From a bacterium (GTDB taxonomy: Bacteria; Myxococcota_A; UBA9160; UBA4427): a DNA stretch of 64,000 nt. Numbering within the stretch: the first letter of the stretch is position 1; every line of letters begins with the position of its first letter. Under the pieces are notes generated by a model, which worked only from the letters and a program-made list of their open reading frames with translations, had not been told where the DNA came from and did not search any database. Positions 25,962 through 33,613 of this stretch are shown in pieces. The stretch lies in the NCBI GenBank assembly GCA_024742285.1, contig JANSYR010000005.1, positions 248,001 to 312,000 of the forward strand, given 5' to 3'. The translations under genes were made by a program, and so were the position numbers.

Positions 25962-26056
25962 AGGGAGGGGCGGAGTTCCGGGCCCGGGGCAGCCGGTTCG
26001 ACCGCGGCGCCCGATCGGGTGGGGGACTCACGCGTCCTCGAAGCGCTCCATTGAAT

Positions 26057-26087
26057 CGCCCCCGTCGAGCTCGTCTCGGTGGGGGCG
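26057..26087 (+). terminator. Probable terminator after MaoC gene
   Basis: CGCCCCC at 26057-26063 pairs exactly with GGGGGCG at 26081-26087 across a 17-base loop, and is followed by TTCTCGTTT. It lies about 95 bases past the stop of the MaoC gene. The T-run is interrupted, so termination may be partial. Confidence 0.5.
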
Positions 26088-26125
26088 TTCTCGTTTGGGC
26101 CGCCTTCGCGACGAATTGTGTGGGG

Positions 26126-26155
26126 TTGACGCAATAGTGCTCAGGGGGGTACACA
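26126..26155 (+). promoter_or_regulatory. Candidate sigma-70 promoter before structured RNA
   Basis: TTGACG at 26126-26131 and TACACA at 26150-26155 are separated by 18 bases, a reasonable -35/-10 pair in a locally less GC-rich segment. Transcription would begin near 26162, well upstream of the YkuK-type gene (26441), leaving a long leader or a separate RNA. Confidence 0.45.
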
Positions 26156-26161
26156 GGGAGG

Positions 26162-26404
26162 GCCCTCGAGTCGTCCGGCGGTCCTGCCGATGAGGAGAGG
26201 GGAGGCACGGCGAGCGCCCTTGGCGCGGCCCGTGGGAGGATCGCGGAATGGTCGATCATCGCCGAAACCGATCGAGGCGCGCGCACGCGGCGCGTTCGTT
26301 CCGGGCGATGACCACATCCGAGAGGATGTGTCAGGTCGCGCGGCGACCCGAGACCCCGAGCCCCGATCACGAGTGAAACCCCTGCGCATGTGCGCGGGGG
26401 TTTC
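26162..26404 (+). ncRNA. Candidate structured RNA or long leader upstream of YkuK-type gene
   Basis: About 240 bases between a plausible promoter and a strong terminator hold no convincing gene but several stable hairpins. CACATCC/GGATGTG (26313-26319 with 26324-26330) closes a GAGA tetraloop of the GNRA type. GGTCGC/GCGACC (26334-26339 with 26343-26348) closes on GCG. A 14-bp stem at 26375-26404 completes the set. I compared it by eye with RNase P RNA, SRP RNA, tmRNA, 5S rRNA and common riboswitch cores and found no match. It could be a regulatory leader of the following gene or an independent small RNA. Confidence 0.35.
26375..26404 (+). terminator. Strong hairpin/terminator 37 bases before YkuK-type gene
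   Basis: Fourteen bases at 26375-26388 (starting GAAACCCC) pair with 26391-26404 (ending GGGGTTTC) with a single T-G wobble and a two-base tip, followed by GTCGTT. The stem is unusually stable. Because the next gene starts at 26441 with its own AGGAGACGAG ribosome site, this hairpin may attenuate its expression. Confidence 0.6.
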
Positions 26405-26440
26405 GTCGTTCCAGGCCCGGAACCAGGAGCAGGAGACGAG

Positions 26441-26956
26441 ATGAAGCCGGAGCTAGAGCTTTCCAGTCGTTGGTGGACCCTGGGCGGCGCGGAGGTGCTC
26501 GACGTGATGGGCACCGTTCGATCGCTGGTTCGCAAGGGACAGGTCGTCCACATCGGGACCGACGCCCAGAAGTCCTCGTCGCGGATGGAGTTCGTGACCG
26601 TCGCCTGCGTGCTCAATCCGGGGAAGGGCGGCCGCGTCTTCTACACCCGCCGCTACGACCGCAAGAACATCTCGCTCTTCGAGAAGCTCTCGACGGAGAC
26701 CTGGCTCTCGCTCGACCTCGCCATGAAGATGCACGAGGCCTTCTCGCTCCAGCCCGCGGACCAGCGCATCTGGGTCCACGTCGATGCGAACCCGGACGAG
26801 CGCTTCGATTCGAGCGACTACGTCAAGCAGCTCGCGGGCATGGTCGCCGGCTCGGGATTCCCCGTGCTCGTGAAGCCGAACGCGTGGTGCGCTTCGCACG
26901 TCGCGGACTTCGCGGTCAAGAACAAGCACTTCCGGGCGCGGATGCGGGCCGCGTAA
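26441..26956 (+). CDS. YkuK family (DUF458) RNase H-like protein
   Basis: The protein has 171 residues, close to Bacillus YkuK (about 170). Features matching the family are the early WWTLGG, VHIGTDAQ (an RNase H-like first strand with an Asp), FVTVACVLNPGKGGRVFYTR, an HVDANPDE strand with acidic residues, and a closing PNAWCASHVADFAVK. The family is predicted to have the RNase H fold; the biochemical role is unknown, and in spore-formers it is linked to sporulation. ATG 26441 is chosen because AGGAGACGAG lies directly upstream; an in-frame start at 26390 would begin inside the terminator hairpin. The stop is followed by a TAGCGACGTCCG string shared with the repeat at 14416. Confidence 0.8.
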   Translation: MKPELELSSRWWTLGGAEVLDVMGTVRSLVRKGQVVHIGTDAQKSSSRMEFVTVACVLNPGKGGRVFYTRRYDRKNISLFEKLSTETWLSLDLAMKMHEAFSLQPADQRIWVHVDANPDERFDSSDYVKQLAGMVAGSGFPVLVKPNAWCASHVADFAVKNKHFRARMRAA

Positions 26957-26990
26957 GAGCGCGTAGCGACGTCCGTCCAGGGGCGGCGGC

Positions 26991-29444
26991 CTAGCCCTTG
27001 CGCAGCTCTCCGCCCGCGTCGCCCACCAGCTTCTCGAAGCGCTTGAGGAACTTCGCTTCGTCCTTGTCCGAGAGCGTCTTCGTCTCGCTCTGCAGCAGGA
27101 CGTGGAAGGCGAGACTCTTGCGCCCGGCACCGATCGATTCCCCGCGATAGAGATCGAAGAGCTCGACGTCGGCGACCTGCTTCTTGCCGGCCTGCTCGAT
27201 CAGGTCGATCAGCGCGCCCGCGCTCATCGACTCGTCGCAGGAGACGGCGACGTCGACCTTGATCCCCGGGAACTTCGGGAGCGGCTCGTAGCCCGTGCCC
27301 GAGAGCGACGCCGCGAGCAGCGCGTCGAGGCAGAGCTCGCCCACGGCGACCTCGCTGTCGAGGTCACCCGAGAGTCCGAGCTGCGGTGCCAGACCCGGTT
27401 CGATCTCGGCCACCACACCGACGACTTCGTCGGTCCCGTCCAGTCGCAGGAAGAGGCACTTCCCGGGGTGGGCCCAGGCCGGTCGGTCTCCGTCGGCGCT
27501 CCACTGCGGCGTGCCGCAGCCCCGCGACCGCACGAGGTCGTTCACGATCGCCTGGAGGCCCATCAGCCGGTTCTCGGCGTAGCCCGCCTTCTCACCCGGC
27601 CGCTGACCCGCCCAGGCGAGCGCGAGCAGATGGCGCTCCTTCGGTTCGCCGCGATCGTTGCCGTTCTCCGGCTCGTAGGCCTTGCCGATCTCGAAGAGCC
27701 GGACGTCGGTCCGGTTCCGTCGGTTGGCCTCGAGCCGCGGGAGGAGGCTCGGCGCGACGTTGCGGCGGATCTTCGACTCGCTCTGGTTGACCGGATTGAT
27801 CACCGAGACGTGGGGCGCTTCGAGCTCGCCCAGCTTCTCGAGCAGACCGTCGTCGATGAACGAGTACGAGAGGTTCTCGTGGAAGCGCGCGCCGCCGGCC
27901 AGTCGATCCTGGAGCTGGCGCACGAGGAGGCGTCGCTCGTCCCGGGGCGGCGGGACGATGTCGAAGTGGAGGGGCTTCTCGTCGATGTTGCCGTAGCGGT
28001 GGATCCGGCCGATCTCCTCGACGAGGTCCTGCTCGATCGTGATGTCCTTGGTCGCGCGGAACGACGGGACGTGTACGTCGTAGAGATCGACGCTCTGCCC
28101 GTGGGTGCCGTCCTCGATCCCGAACTCGAGGCGTTCCAGGATCCGACGGATCTCCTCGTTCGGGAGCCGCTTGCCGAGGGCCGTGCGGACGCGTTCGAAG
28201 CGCAGCTCGATCGTCGAAGCCGGATCGGTCCAGCTGCCTACGTCCGTCGGCGGCGCGGGGAACGACGCCTCGGGGTGGATCTCCGAGAGCAGGCGTGCGA
28301 AGTGGCCCGCCGCCGCCAGGGGCAGCGTGGGGTCGAGGGACTTCTCGAAGCGCGCGGACGAATCCGTCCGCAGGCCGACGTGGGTCGACGTCCGGCGGAC
28401 CGTCGTCGCCTCGAAGGTCGCGACCTCGAGCAGGAGGGAGTCCGTCTCGTCGGCGACCTTCGAGCCTTCTCCGCCCATGATGCCGGCGAGCGCGACCGGG
28501 GTGTCGCCGGCGCAGATCAGGAGATCCGTGTCGCGAAGGGTGCGGGCCTCGCCGTCGAGGGTCTCGATCGTCTCGCCGTTCCGCGCGTTGCGCACGACGA
28601 TCCCGCGGCCGCCGCCGTCGGCTTCGAGTCGGTTCCGGTCGAAGACGTGGTTCGGCTGGCCGAGGTCCATCATCACGAAGTTGGAGAGATCGACGAGGAG
28701 GTCGATCGGTCGCTGGCCGACCGCGAGCAGGAGCCAGCGGAGCCAGTCCGGCGACGGGCCGGGCTTCACGCCGTCGATCGGGAGTCCGACGTAGCGGGAG
28801 CAGCCCGGCGTCTCGATCGAGATCGGGTAGGGCGTACCGGCTCCGGTCTCAGGCAGCGAGGTGTCGAGGGGGAGCAGCTCGAGCTCGTAGATCGCGGCGA
28901 CCTCCCGCGCGATGCCGCGGTGGCCCCAGAGGTCGGGGCGGTGGGTGAGCGACTTGTTGTCGATCTCGATGATCCAGTCGTCGACGCCGAGGGCGACGGC
29001 GACCGGTGCGCCGACCGCGCAATCCTCTGGCAGGACCCAGATCCCATCGTGCTCGTCGCCGAGCTCGAGCTCTCGGATCGAGCAGATCATCCCGAAGGAG
29101 GGCACGCCGCGGATCTTCGACTTCTTGATCTTGAAGTCGCCGGGGAGCGTCGTGCCGACGGTCGCGACGGCGACCTTCTGTCCGGCCGCGACGTTCGGTG
29201 CCCCACAGACGATCGTGAGCGTCTCGTCCTGGCCGACGTCCACGGTACAGACCGAGAGCTTCTCCGCGTCCGGGTGGGCTTCCTTCACCTGGACGTGGCC
29301 GACCACGACGTCGTGGAGCTGGGGTGCGAAGCGCTCCACGCCTTCGACCTCCGCGGTCGAGAGGGTCAGGTCGTTGGCGAGCTGCTCCGGCGAGATGTCC
29401 GAGAGATCGACGTGGCGCGACAGCCACTTCATCGAGACGTACAT
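26991..29444 (-). CDS. pheT: Phenylalanyl-tRNA synthetase beta subunit
   Basis: The 817-residue protein has the standard bacterial length. In order: the start MKWLSRHV, the tRNA-binding OB domain at about 40-150 (VVGHVQVKEAHPDAEKL), the B3/B4 editing region, B5, the catalytic-like core with the NPVNQSESKIRRN segment, and the C-terminal anticodon-binding FDX-ACB domain ending near residue 815 (LPKFPGIKVDVAVSCDE to LLQSETKTLSDKDEAKFL). With PheS it forms the alpha2-beta2 enzyme that charges tRNA-Phe and edits Tyr-tRNA. Its ATG overlaps the pheS stop by one base (TGATG), indicating coupled translation. ATG 29444 is followed four codons on by a second candidate ATG at 29432. Confidence 0.97.
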   Translation of the reverse strand: MYVSMKWLSRHVDLSDISPEQLANDLTLSTAEVEGVERFAPQLHDVVVGHVQVKEAHPDAEKLSVCTVDVGQDETLTIVCGAPNVAAGQKVAVATVGTTLPGDFKIKKSKIRGVPSFGMICSIRELELGDEHDGIWVLPEDCAVGAPVAVALGVDDWIIEIDNKSLTHRPDLWGHRGIAREVAAIYELELLPLDTSLPETGAGTPYPISIETPGCSRYVGLPIDGVKPGPSPDWLRWLLLAVGQRPIDLLVDLSNFVMMDLGQPNHVFDRNRLEADGGGRGIVVRNARNGETIETLDGEARTLRDTDLLICAGDTPVALAGIMGGEGSKVADETDSLLLEVATFEATTVRRTSTHVGLRTDSSARFEKSLDPTLPLAAAGHFARLLSEIHPEASFPAPPTDVGSWTDPASTIELRFERVRTALGKRLPNEEIRRILERLEFGIEDGTHGQSVDLYDVHVPSFRATKDITIEQDLVEEIGRIHRYGNIDEKPLHFDIVPPPRDERRLLVRQLQDRLAGGARFHENLSYSFIDDGLLEKLGELEAPHVSVINPVNQSESKIRRNVAPSLLPRLEANRRNRTDVRLFEIGKAYEPENGNDRGEPKERHLLALAWAGQRPGEKAGYAENRLMGLQAIVNDLVRSRGCGTPQWSADGDRPAWAHPGKCLFLRLDGTDEVVGVVAEIEPGLAPQLGLSGDLDSEVAVGELCLDALLAASLSGTGYEPLPKFPGIKVDVAVSCDESMSAGALIDLIEQAGKKQVADVELFDLYRGESIGAGRKSLAFHVLLQSETKTLSDKDEAKFLKRFEKLVGDAGGELRKG

Positions 29445-30463
29445 CAGAACTGCTCCAGGAAGCGCACGTCGCCGTCCAGCAGGTGGCGTACGTCGTCGAT
29501 GTTGTGCCTGAGCATGACGAGTCTCGAGAGGCCGAGACCGAAGGCGAAGCCGCTCCACTCCTCCGGATCCACGCCGCCCGCACGGAGGACGTTCGGATGG
29601 ACGAGGCCGCAGGGCAGGAGCTCGATCCAGGTCGTGCCCTTGCAGACCGAGCAGCCGTCGGAGCAGAAGGGGCAGCGCGCGTCGAGCTCGAAGCCCGGCT
29701 CGACGAAGGGGAAATGGCCCGGGCGCAGCCGGACGTCGAGGTCGCGACCGAAGATCCCGCGCAGCAGCGTCTTCATCGCCCCGATCAGGTGCGCGACGGA
29801 GATGTCCTTGCCGACGACGAGTCCTTCCATCTGGTAGAAGGTGTGGTCGTGGCTCGCGTCCGTCGTCTCCTGCCGGAAGACGCGGCCGGGCGCGATCACG
29901 CGGAAGGGCGGGGTGCGGCCTTCCATAGCGCGGACCTGGACGGGGGAGGTGTGCGTGCGGAGGACGAGCGTCCCGATCTCGTCGCAGTAGAAGGTGTCCT
30001 GGGAGTCCCGGGCCGGGTGGTCCCTGGTGATGTTGAGCGCTTCGAAGTTGTAGTGGTCGAGCTCGACCTCGGGGCCGTCGAGGACCTCGTAGCCCATCGA
30101 GACGAAGAGGTCTTCGAGCTCGCGGGTCACCTGCGTGATCGGATGCAGACTGCCGCGGGGGGCGGGCGGCGGGGGCAGGGTCGGGTCGAAGTCGTCCGCC
30201 CGCCGCGCCGCGTCGAGCTTCGACGCGTCGAGCGCAGACTGACGCGCCTCGACCAGCGCGAGGATCGACTGCTTGAGGGCGTTGGCCTTCTGGCCGTGGG
30301 CCTTGCGGTCGGCGGGATCGAGCTTCGGGATCTCGGCGAGCATCGCGGAGATCGCGCCCTTCTTGCCGACGTAGTCGCGAAGGGCGTCCTTGAGCGCCGC
30401 CGCGTCCTCGCACGCCTCGATGCGCTGGCGCGCTTCTTCGAGCGTGGCTTCCGGATCCATCAC
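29444..30463 (-). CDS. pheS: Phenylalanyl-tRNA synthetase alpha subunit
   Basis: The 339-residue catalytic subunit has an N-terminal coiled-coil (about 1-90, charged helices) that binds tRNA. The class II core shows motif 2 (FRVIAPGRVFRQETTDASHDHTF), the QMEGLV strand and motif 3 (GFAFGLGLSRLVMLRH). Within the core is CPFCSDGCSVC, four cysteines in two CxxC-like pairs that may bind zinc; this is seen in several lineages but absent from E. coli. Two ATG codons are adjacent at the start (30463 and 30460), preceded by GAGAGG. The usual neighbours rplT and ihfA are not in the window. Confidence 0.97.
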   Translation of the reverse strand: MMDPEATLEEARQRIEACEDAAALKDALRDYVGKKGAISAMLAEIPKLDPADRKAHGQKANALKQSILALVEARQSALDASKLDAARRADDFDPTLPPPPAPRGSLHPITQVTRELEDLFVSMGYEVLDGPEVELDHYNFEALNITRDHPARDSQDTFYCDEIGTLVLRTHTSPVQVRAMEGRTPPFRVIAPGRVFRQETTDASHDHTFYQMEGLVVGKDISVAHLIGAMKTLLRGIFGRDLDVRLRPGHFPFVEPGFELDARCPFCSDGCSVCKGTTWIELLPCGLVHPNVLRAGGVDPEEWSGFAFGLGLSRLVMLRHNIDDVRHLLDGDVRFLEQF

Positions 30464-30820
30464 AGTCCTCTCGCCGGTTGTCGTGGCCGATCCGAGGCGG
30501 AGCCGGATGGGCCGGCGCCCCTACGGCGTCGAGTGATTGGCGGCTCGCCGACCTCGCGACCGGAGCGGGTCGTGAGCGGGACGGGCCGTGATCCAGGCGT
30601 TGGTTGGGGGGCCACCCGGGGGTGGGGTCGGCGGATCTTACCGAATCGAGGGGGTTTTGGGGCGCGCCCGGCGCCGGATCCGGCCGAACGGGGCAAACTC
30701 CGGGGTGGGCGGGCCAGGCCTCGCTGGAATCGTCCGCTCTGTGAACCCCTTCACGCCGACTGGCGCCCGGAGTCCCGATCCTATGTCTCGAACTCGATTG
30801 AAGATCGGAGACAGCCAGGG
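30464..30820. other. Intergenic region between pheS and cyclase genes
   Basis: About 360 bases separate the divergent pheS and CHASE2-cyclase genes and should hold both promoters. I see no convincing gene, no T-box or pheM-like leader peptide, and no perfect long hairpin. A G-rich run (GGGGGGCCACCCGGGGGTGGGG) near 30605-30627 could form a short hairpin or G-quadruplex. Confidence 0.5.
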
Positions 30821-30853
30821 ATGGCGAGGGTCGACCTACGACAGGGCGAGGCG

Positions 30854-32782
30854 ATGACGCAGCGCGCTCCGGGCATCCTGCTGGGGATCGGCGCGATCGT
30901 GCTCTGCCTCGGTCTGCGGGCCGCGGGGCTCTTCGGTGGCCTGGAGATGGCGATCCACGACCGGTTCGTCGGCTCGCTGCACGGCGACGTGGTCGACGAG
31001 GCGCCCGTTCTGCTCGTGCCGATCGGGGAGTCGGAGTTCGAACGCTTCGGCTATCCGCTCCCGGATGCGGTCCTGGCGCAGGCGATCGAACGCCTGCGGG
31101 AAGCCGGTGCGACTGCCGTCGGCATCGACCTCTACCGCGACGGTCCGGCCGGACCGAGCGCAACCGAGCTCGCCGGCTGGGCGGCGCTCGAAGGCGTGAT
31201 CGCCGGCGACGACGGCGTCGTCGTCAGCGAGCTGCTCGGCTCCGACGATCAGCGTGGGATCGCGGCGCCGGCGTTCGCGTCGCCCGCGCAGGTCGGGTTC
31301 AACAACCTGCTCCTCGATCCGGGCCGGGTCGTCCGGCGGGGCTACCTCTTCGCCTGGGACGAGGATGGCACGGCGCACACGTCGTTGAGTCTCCAGCTCG
31401 CGCTGCGTCATCTGGCGAGGCAGGGCATCCATCTCGGTCCCGACGACACGAACGCGGACTGGGTAAGGCTCGGCGACACGGTGGTGCCGGCCCTCGAGTC
31501 CGACTTCGGGGCCTACACGCGGCTGGATGCTGGGGGCTATCAGTTCCCGCTCGACTACGCGCGGGCCGATGCGGCCATCCGGCCGCTCGCGTTCACGTCG
31601 CTCTTCGACGAGCCGCTCCCGACCGATCGGGTCGCCGGACGGATCGCCATCATCGGGACCGACGCCCCCAGCGTGAAGGACGACTTCAACGCGCCGCACG
31701 CGCCGGGTGAGGCCGTGAAGGGCTTCCGGATCCACGCGCACGTGACCGAGCAGCTGATTCGCATGGGCGAGGGCGAGGCGGTCCCGCGCGGCAGCTGGAG
31801 CGAGGTCGCGGAGCTCGCCTGGATCACCGGTTGGGGCGCCGCCGGGATCGGCCTCTCGCTCCTGCTCGGCTCCCTCGGATGGGCCGTGCCCGCGTTCGTC
31901 GCGGGCCTCGCCGTGCTGGTCGGAGTCGGGGCCTGGCTCTTCGCCGCCGGGGTCTGGGTGCCGACGGTCGCGCCCGCGTTCGCGTGGGTCGTGGGCGGCG
32001 GCCTGGCCGTCGGCGATCGGGCGCGAAGGGAGGCGCGGGATCAGCGGGAGCTCACCATGATGTTTCGCCGCTTCACGTCGCGACGTGTGGCGGACTGGAT
32101 GTGGGATCGGCGGGACGAGTTCCTGGAGGGGGGCCGCTTCAAGGCGCGGCGCGGGGTGATCACCGCGCTCCTCTCGGACCTCAAGGGCTACACCGCCGCG
32201 GCGGAGAAGATGGAGCCGAGCGAGCTCATCGAGTGGATCGACACCTACATGAGCGCGATGACGGAGGTCATCGAGCGATATGACAAGGGCCACGTGGACG
32301 ACTACGTGGGAGACGGGATCAAGGCCAATTTCGGCGTGCCGGTCCTGTCCGAGACGGAGGAAGAGATCGCCGCGGACGCCGTGGCCGCCGTGCGCTGTGC
32401 CCTCGAGATGGGGCGGACCCTCGAACGCTTGAACGAGGGGTGGGCCAAGGCGGGCTGGCCGGTCGGACGCCAGCGGATCGGGCTCTTCACGGGGCCGGCG
32501 GTCGTCGGCTCCCTGGGTGGCGAGGAACGACAGAAATACACCTCGGTCGGCGACACCATCAATACCGCCGCACGACTCGAGGGGATCGGCGGCGCGCTCG
32601 ATTTCGATCAGGAGACCGCCCTCCAGCGGATCCTGATCGGTCAGCGGACCCGTGAGTTGATCGGCGACGGCTTCGAGGTCGAGGACCTCGGGCGTCACGC
32701 CGTGAAGGGCAAGGACGAACCCCTGCAGATCTACCGCGTGCATGGCGAGCGGGCCGGAAGCGCGGAGGAGGACCGGACATGA
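30854..32782 (+). CDS. CHASE2-domain class III adenylate cyclase
   Basis: This 642-residue protein has TM1 at about 6-25, an extracytoplasmic CHASE2 sensor from about 30 to 300, three C-terminal transmembrane helices at about 318-395 and a cytoplasmic class III cyclase domain (about 425-625). Cyclase residues visible are the first metal Asp in LSDLKGYT (about 442), the second in VGDGIKANFG (about 487), QKYTSVGD (adenine-specifying Lys near 561) and the TINTAARL strand with its Asn/Arg. All are consistent with ATP to cAMP conversion. ATG 30854 has AGGG upstream; ATG 30821 is an alternative. It overlaps the DUF928 gene by four bases (ATGA), so the two are translated together. Confidence 0.9.
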   Translation: MTQRAPGILLGIGAIVLCLGLRAAGLFGGLEMAIHDRFVGSLHGDVVDEAPVLLVPIGESEFERFGYPLPDAVLAQAIERLREAGATAVGIDLYRDGPAGPSATELAGWAALEGVIAGDDGVVVSELLGSDDQRGIAAPAFASPAQVGFNNLLLDPGRVVRRGYLFAWDEDGTAHTSLSLQLALRHLARQGIHLGPDDTNADWVRLGDTVVPALESDFGAYTRLDAGGYQFPLDYARADAAIRPLAFTSLFDEPLPTDRVAGRIAIIGTDAPSVKDDFNAPHAPGEAVKGFRIHAHVTEQLIRMGEGEAVPRGSWSEVAELAWITGWGAAGIGLSLLLGSLGWAVPAFVAGLAVLVGVGAWLFAAGVWVPTVAPAFAWVVGGGLAVGDRARREARDQRELTMMFRRFTSRRVADWMWDRRDEFLEGGRFKARRGVITALLSDLKGYTAAAEKMEPSELIEWIDTYMSAMTEVIERYDKGHVDDYVGDGIKANFGVPVLSETEEEIAADAVAAVRCALEMGRTLERLNEGWAKAGWPVGRQRIGLFTGPAVVGSLGGEERQKYTSVGDTINTAARLEGIGGALDFDQETALQRILIGQRTRELIGDGFEVEDLGRHAVKGKDEPLQIYRVHGERAGSAEEDRT

Positions 32783-33600
32783 CGAACCGAAGACGAAGCT
32801 TCTTCACGGACGCGACGGCGCGCGGCGTATCGACGATCGCGCTCGCGGTTCTTTTCCTCGCGAGCGTGGCGCTCGCGGAGTCGCCGCCCCGAGCGAAGAA
32901 GGACGAGGCCAAGGCGGAGAAGGCGGCGGAAGCCGCGGAGGCCGCTGGGCGCGAAGCGGCCGCCGCCGGCGAGGCGAACGCCGCCGCCCTCATCCGTTTC
33001 GTGCCCCCGAATCGCGGGAAGGCCCGGCGCAGCGCCGCGGGTGGGACGCGCGGCGTCGACACGAGTGCGGTCAGCAGCATCCGCGTCGCGGTCGTCGCGC
33101 CGGCGGAGGGCCTGACGACCCGCGCGCAGCCCGTCTTGTACTGGTACCTGTCCCGAGAGACCGACGCGCGGATCGACGTCGTGCTGATCGACGACGACGC
33201 GATCGACCCGCTGCTCGAGTTCACGCTGCCGACCCCCGTCGAGGCGGGGATCCACGGCCTCGATCTGTCGGACCACGGGATCGAGCTCGAGCGGGGCCGG
33301 GTCTACCGATGGAGCGTCGCGGTCGTGCGAGACGCGAAGCGGCGGTCGAACGACATCATGACGGAAGGGGTGATCGAGCGGGTCGCCGCCAGCGACGAGC
33401 TCGAGCGGTCTCTCGAAGCGGAGCCGGGCGCCTTCGCGCCGTACGCGCTCTCGGGGATCTGGTACGACGCGCTGGCGGCGCTGCGAAGCGCTCGCGACGC
33501 GAGCCCCGCGGACGGTGAGCTGCATAGTCAGGAGGTCGCGCTGCTCGAGCAGATCGAGCTGCCCGAGGTCGCCCGCTACATGGAGAGCGAGACGCGTTAG
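32779..33600 (+). CDS. DUF928 family periplasmic protein
   Basis: The 273-residue protein has a Sec signal peptide (hydrophobic about 17-33) and an Ala/Glu/Lys-rich linker to about residue 70. It then shows the DUF928 hallmark: FVPPNRGKA, a GGTRG segment, then VAVVAPAEGLTTRAQPVLYWYL, followed by the YRWSV strand. Family members are mostly cyanobacterial and sit beside CHASE2-domain proteins; they are thought to be exported partners or ligands of CHASE2 sensors, but this is unproven. The four-base overlap with the CHASE2 cyclase here strongly supports a functional pair. A transcriptional end before the convergent transporter gene is not marked by a clear hairpin. Confidence 0.85.
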   Translation: MTNRRRSFFTDATARGVSTIALAVLFLASVALAESPPRAKKDEAKAEKAAEAAEAAGREAAAAGEANAAALIRFVPPNRGKARRSAAGGTRGVDTSAVSSIRVAVVAPAEGLTTRAQPVLYWYLSRETDARIDVVLIDDDAIDPLLEFTLPTPVEAGIHGLDLSDHGIELERGRVYRWSVAVVRDAKRRSNDIMTEGVIERVAASDELERSLEAEPGAFAPYALSGIWYDALAALRSARDASPADGELHSQEVALLEQIELPEVARYMESETR

Positions 33601-33613
33601 GCGCCGAGGCGTC

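Noticed and set aside
26162-26404. Identification as RNase P RNA, SRP RNA, tmRNA, 5S rRNA or a known riboswitch
   Set aside because: None of the conserved cores I know (for example GGAAAGTCC, GGTCAGG, TPP or glycine motifs) is present by eye.
26190-26444. 84-codon frame inside the candidate structured RNA
   Set aside because: It has no ribosome site, is Arg-rich and runs through the terminator hairpin; it is unlikely to be translated.
30464-30820. T-box or pheM-type attenuator before pheS
   Set aside because: No specifier-loop signature, no Phe-rich leader peptide and no terminator pair were visible upstream of pheS.
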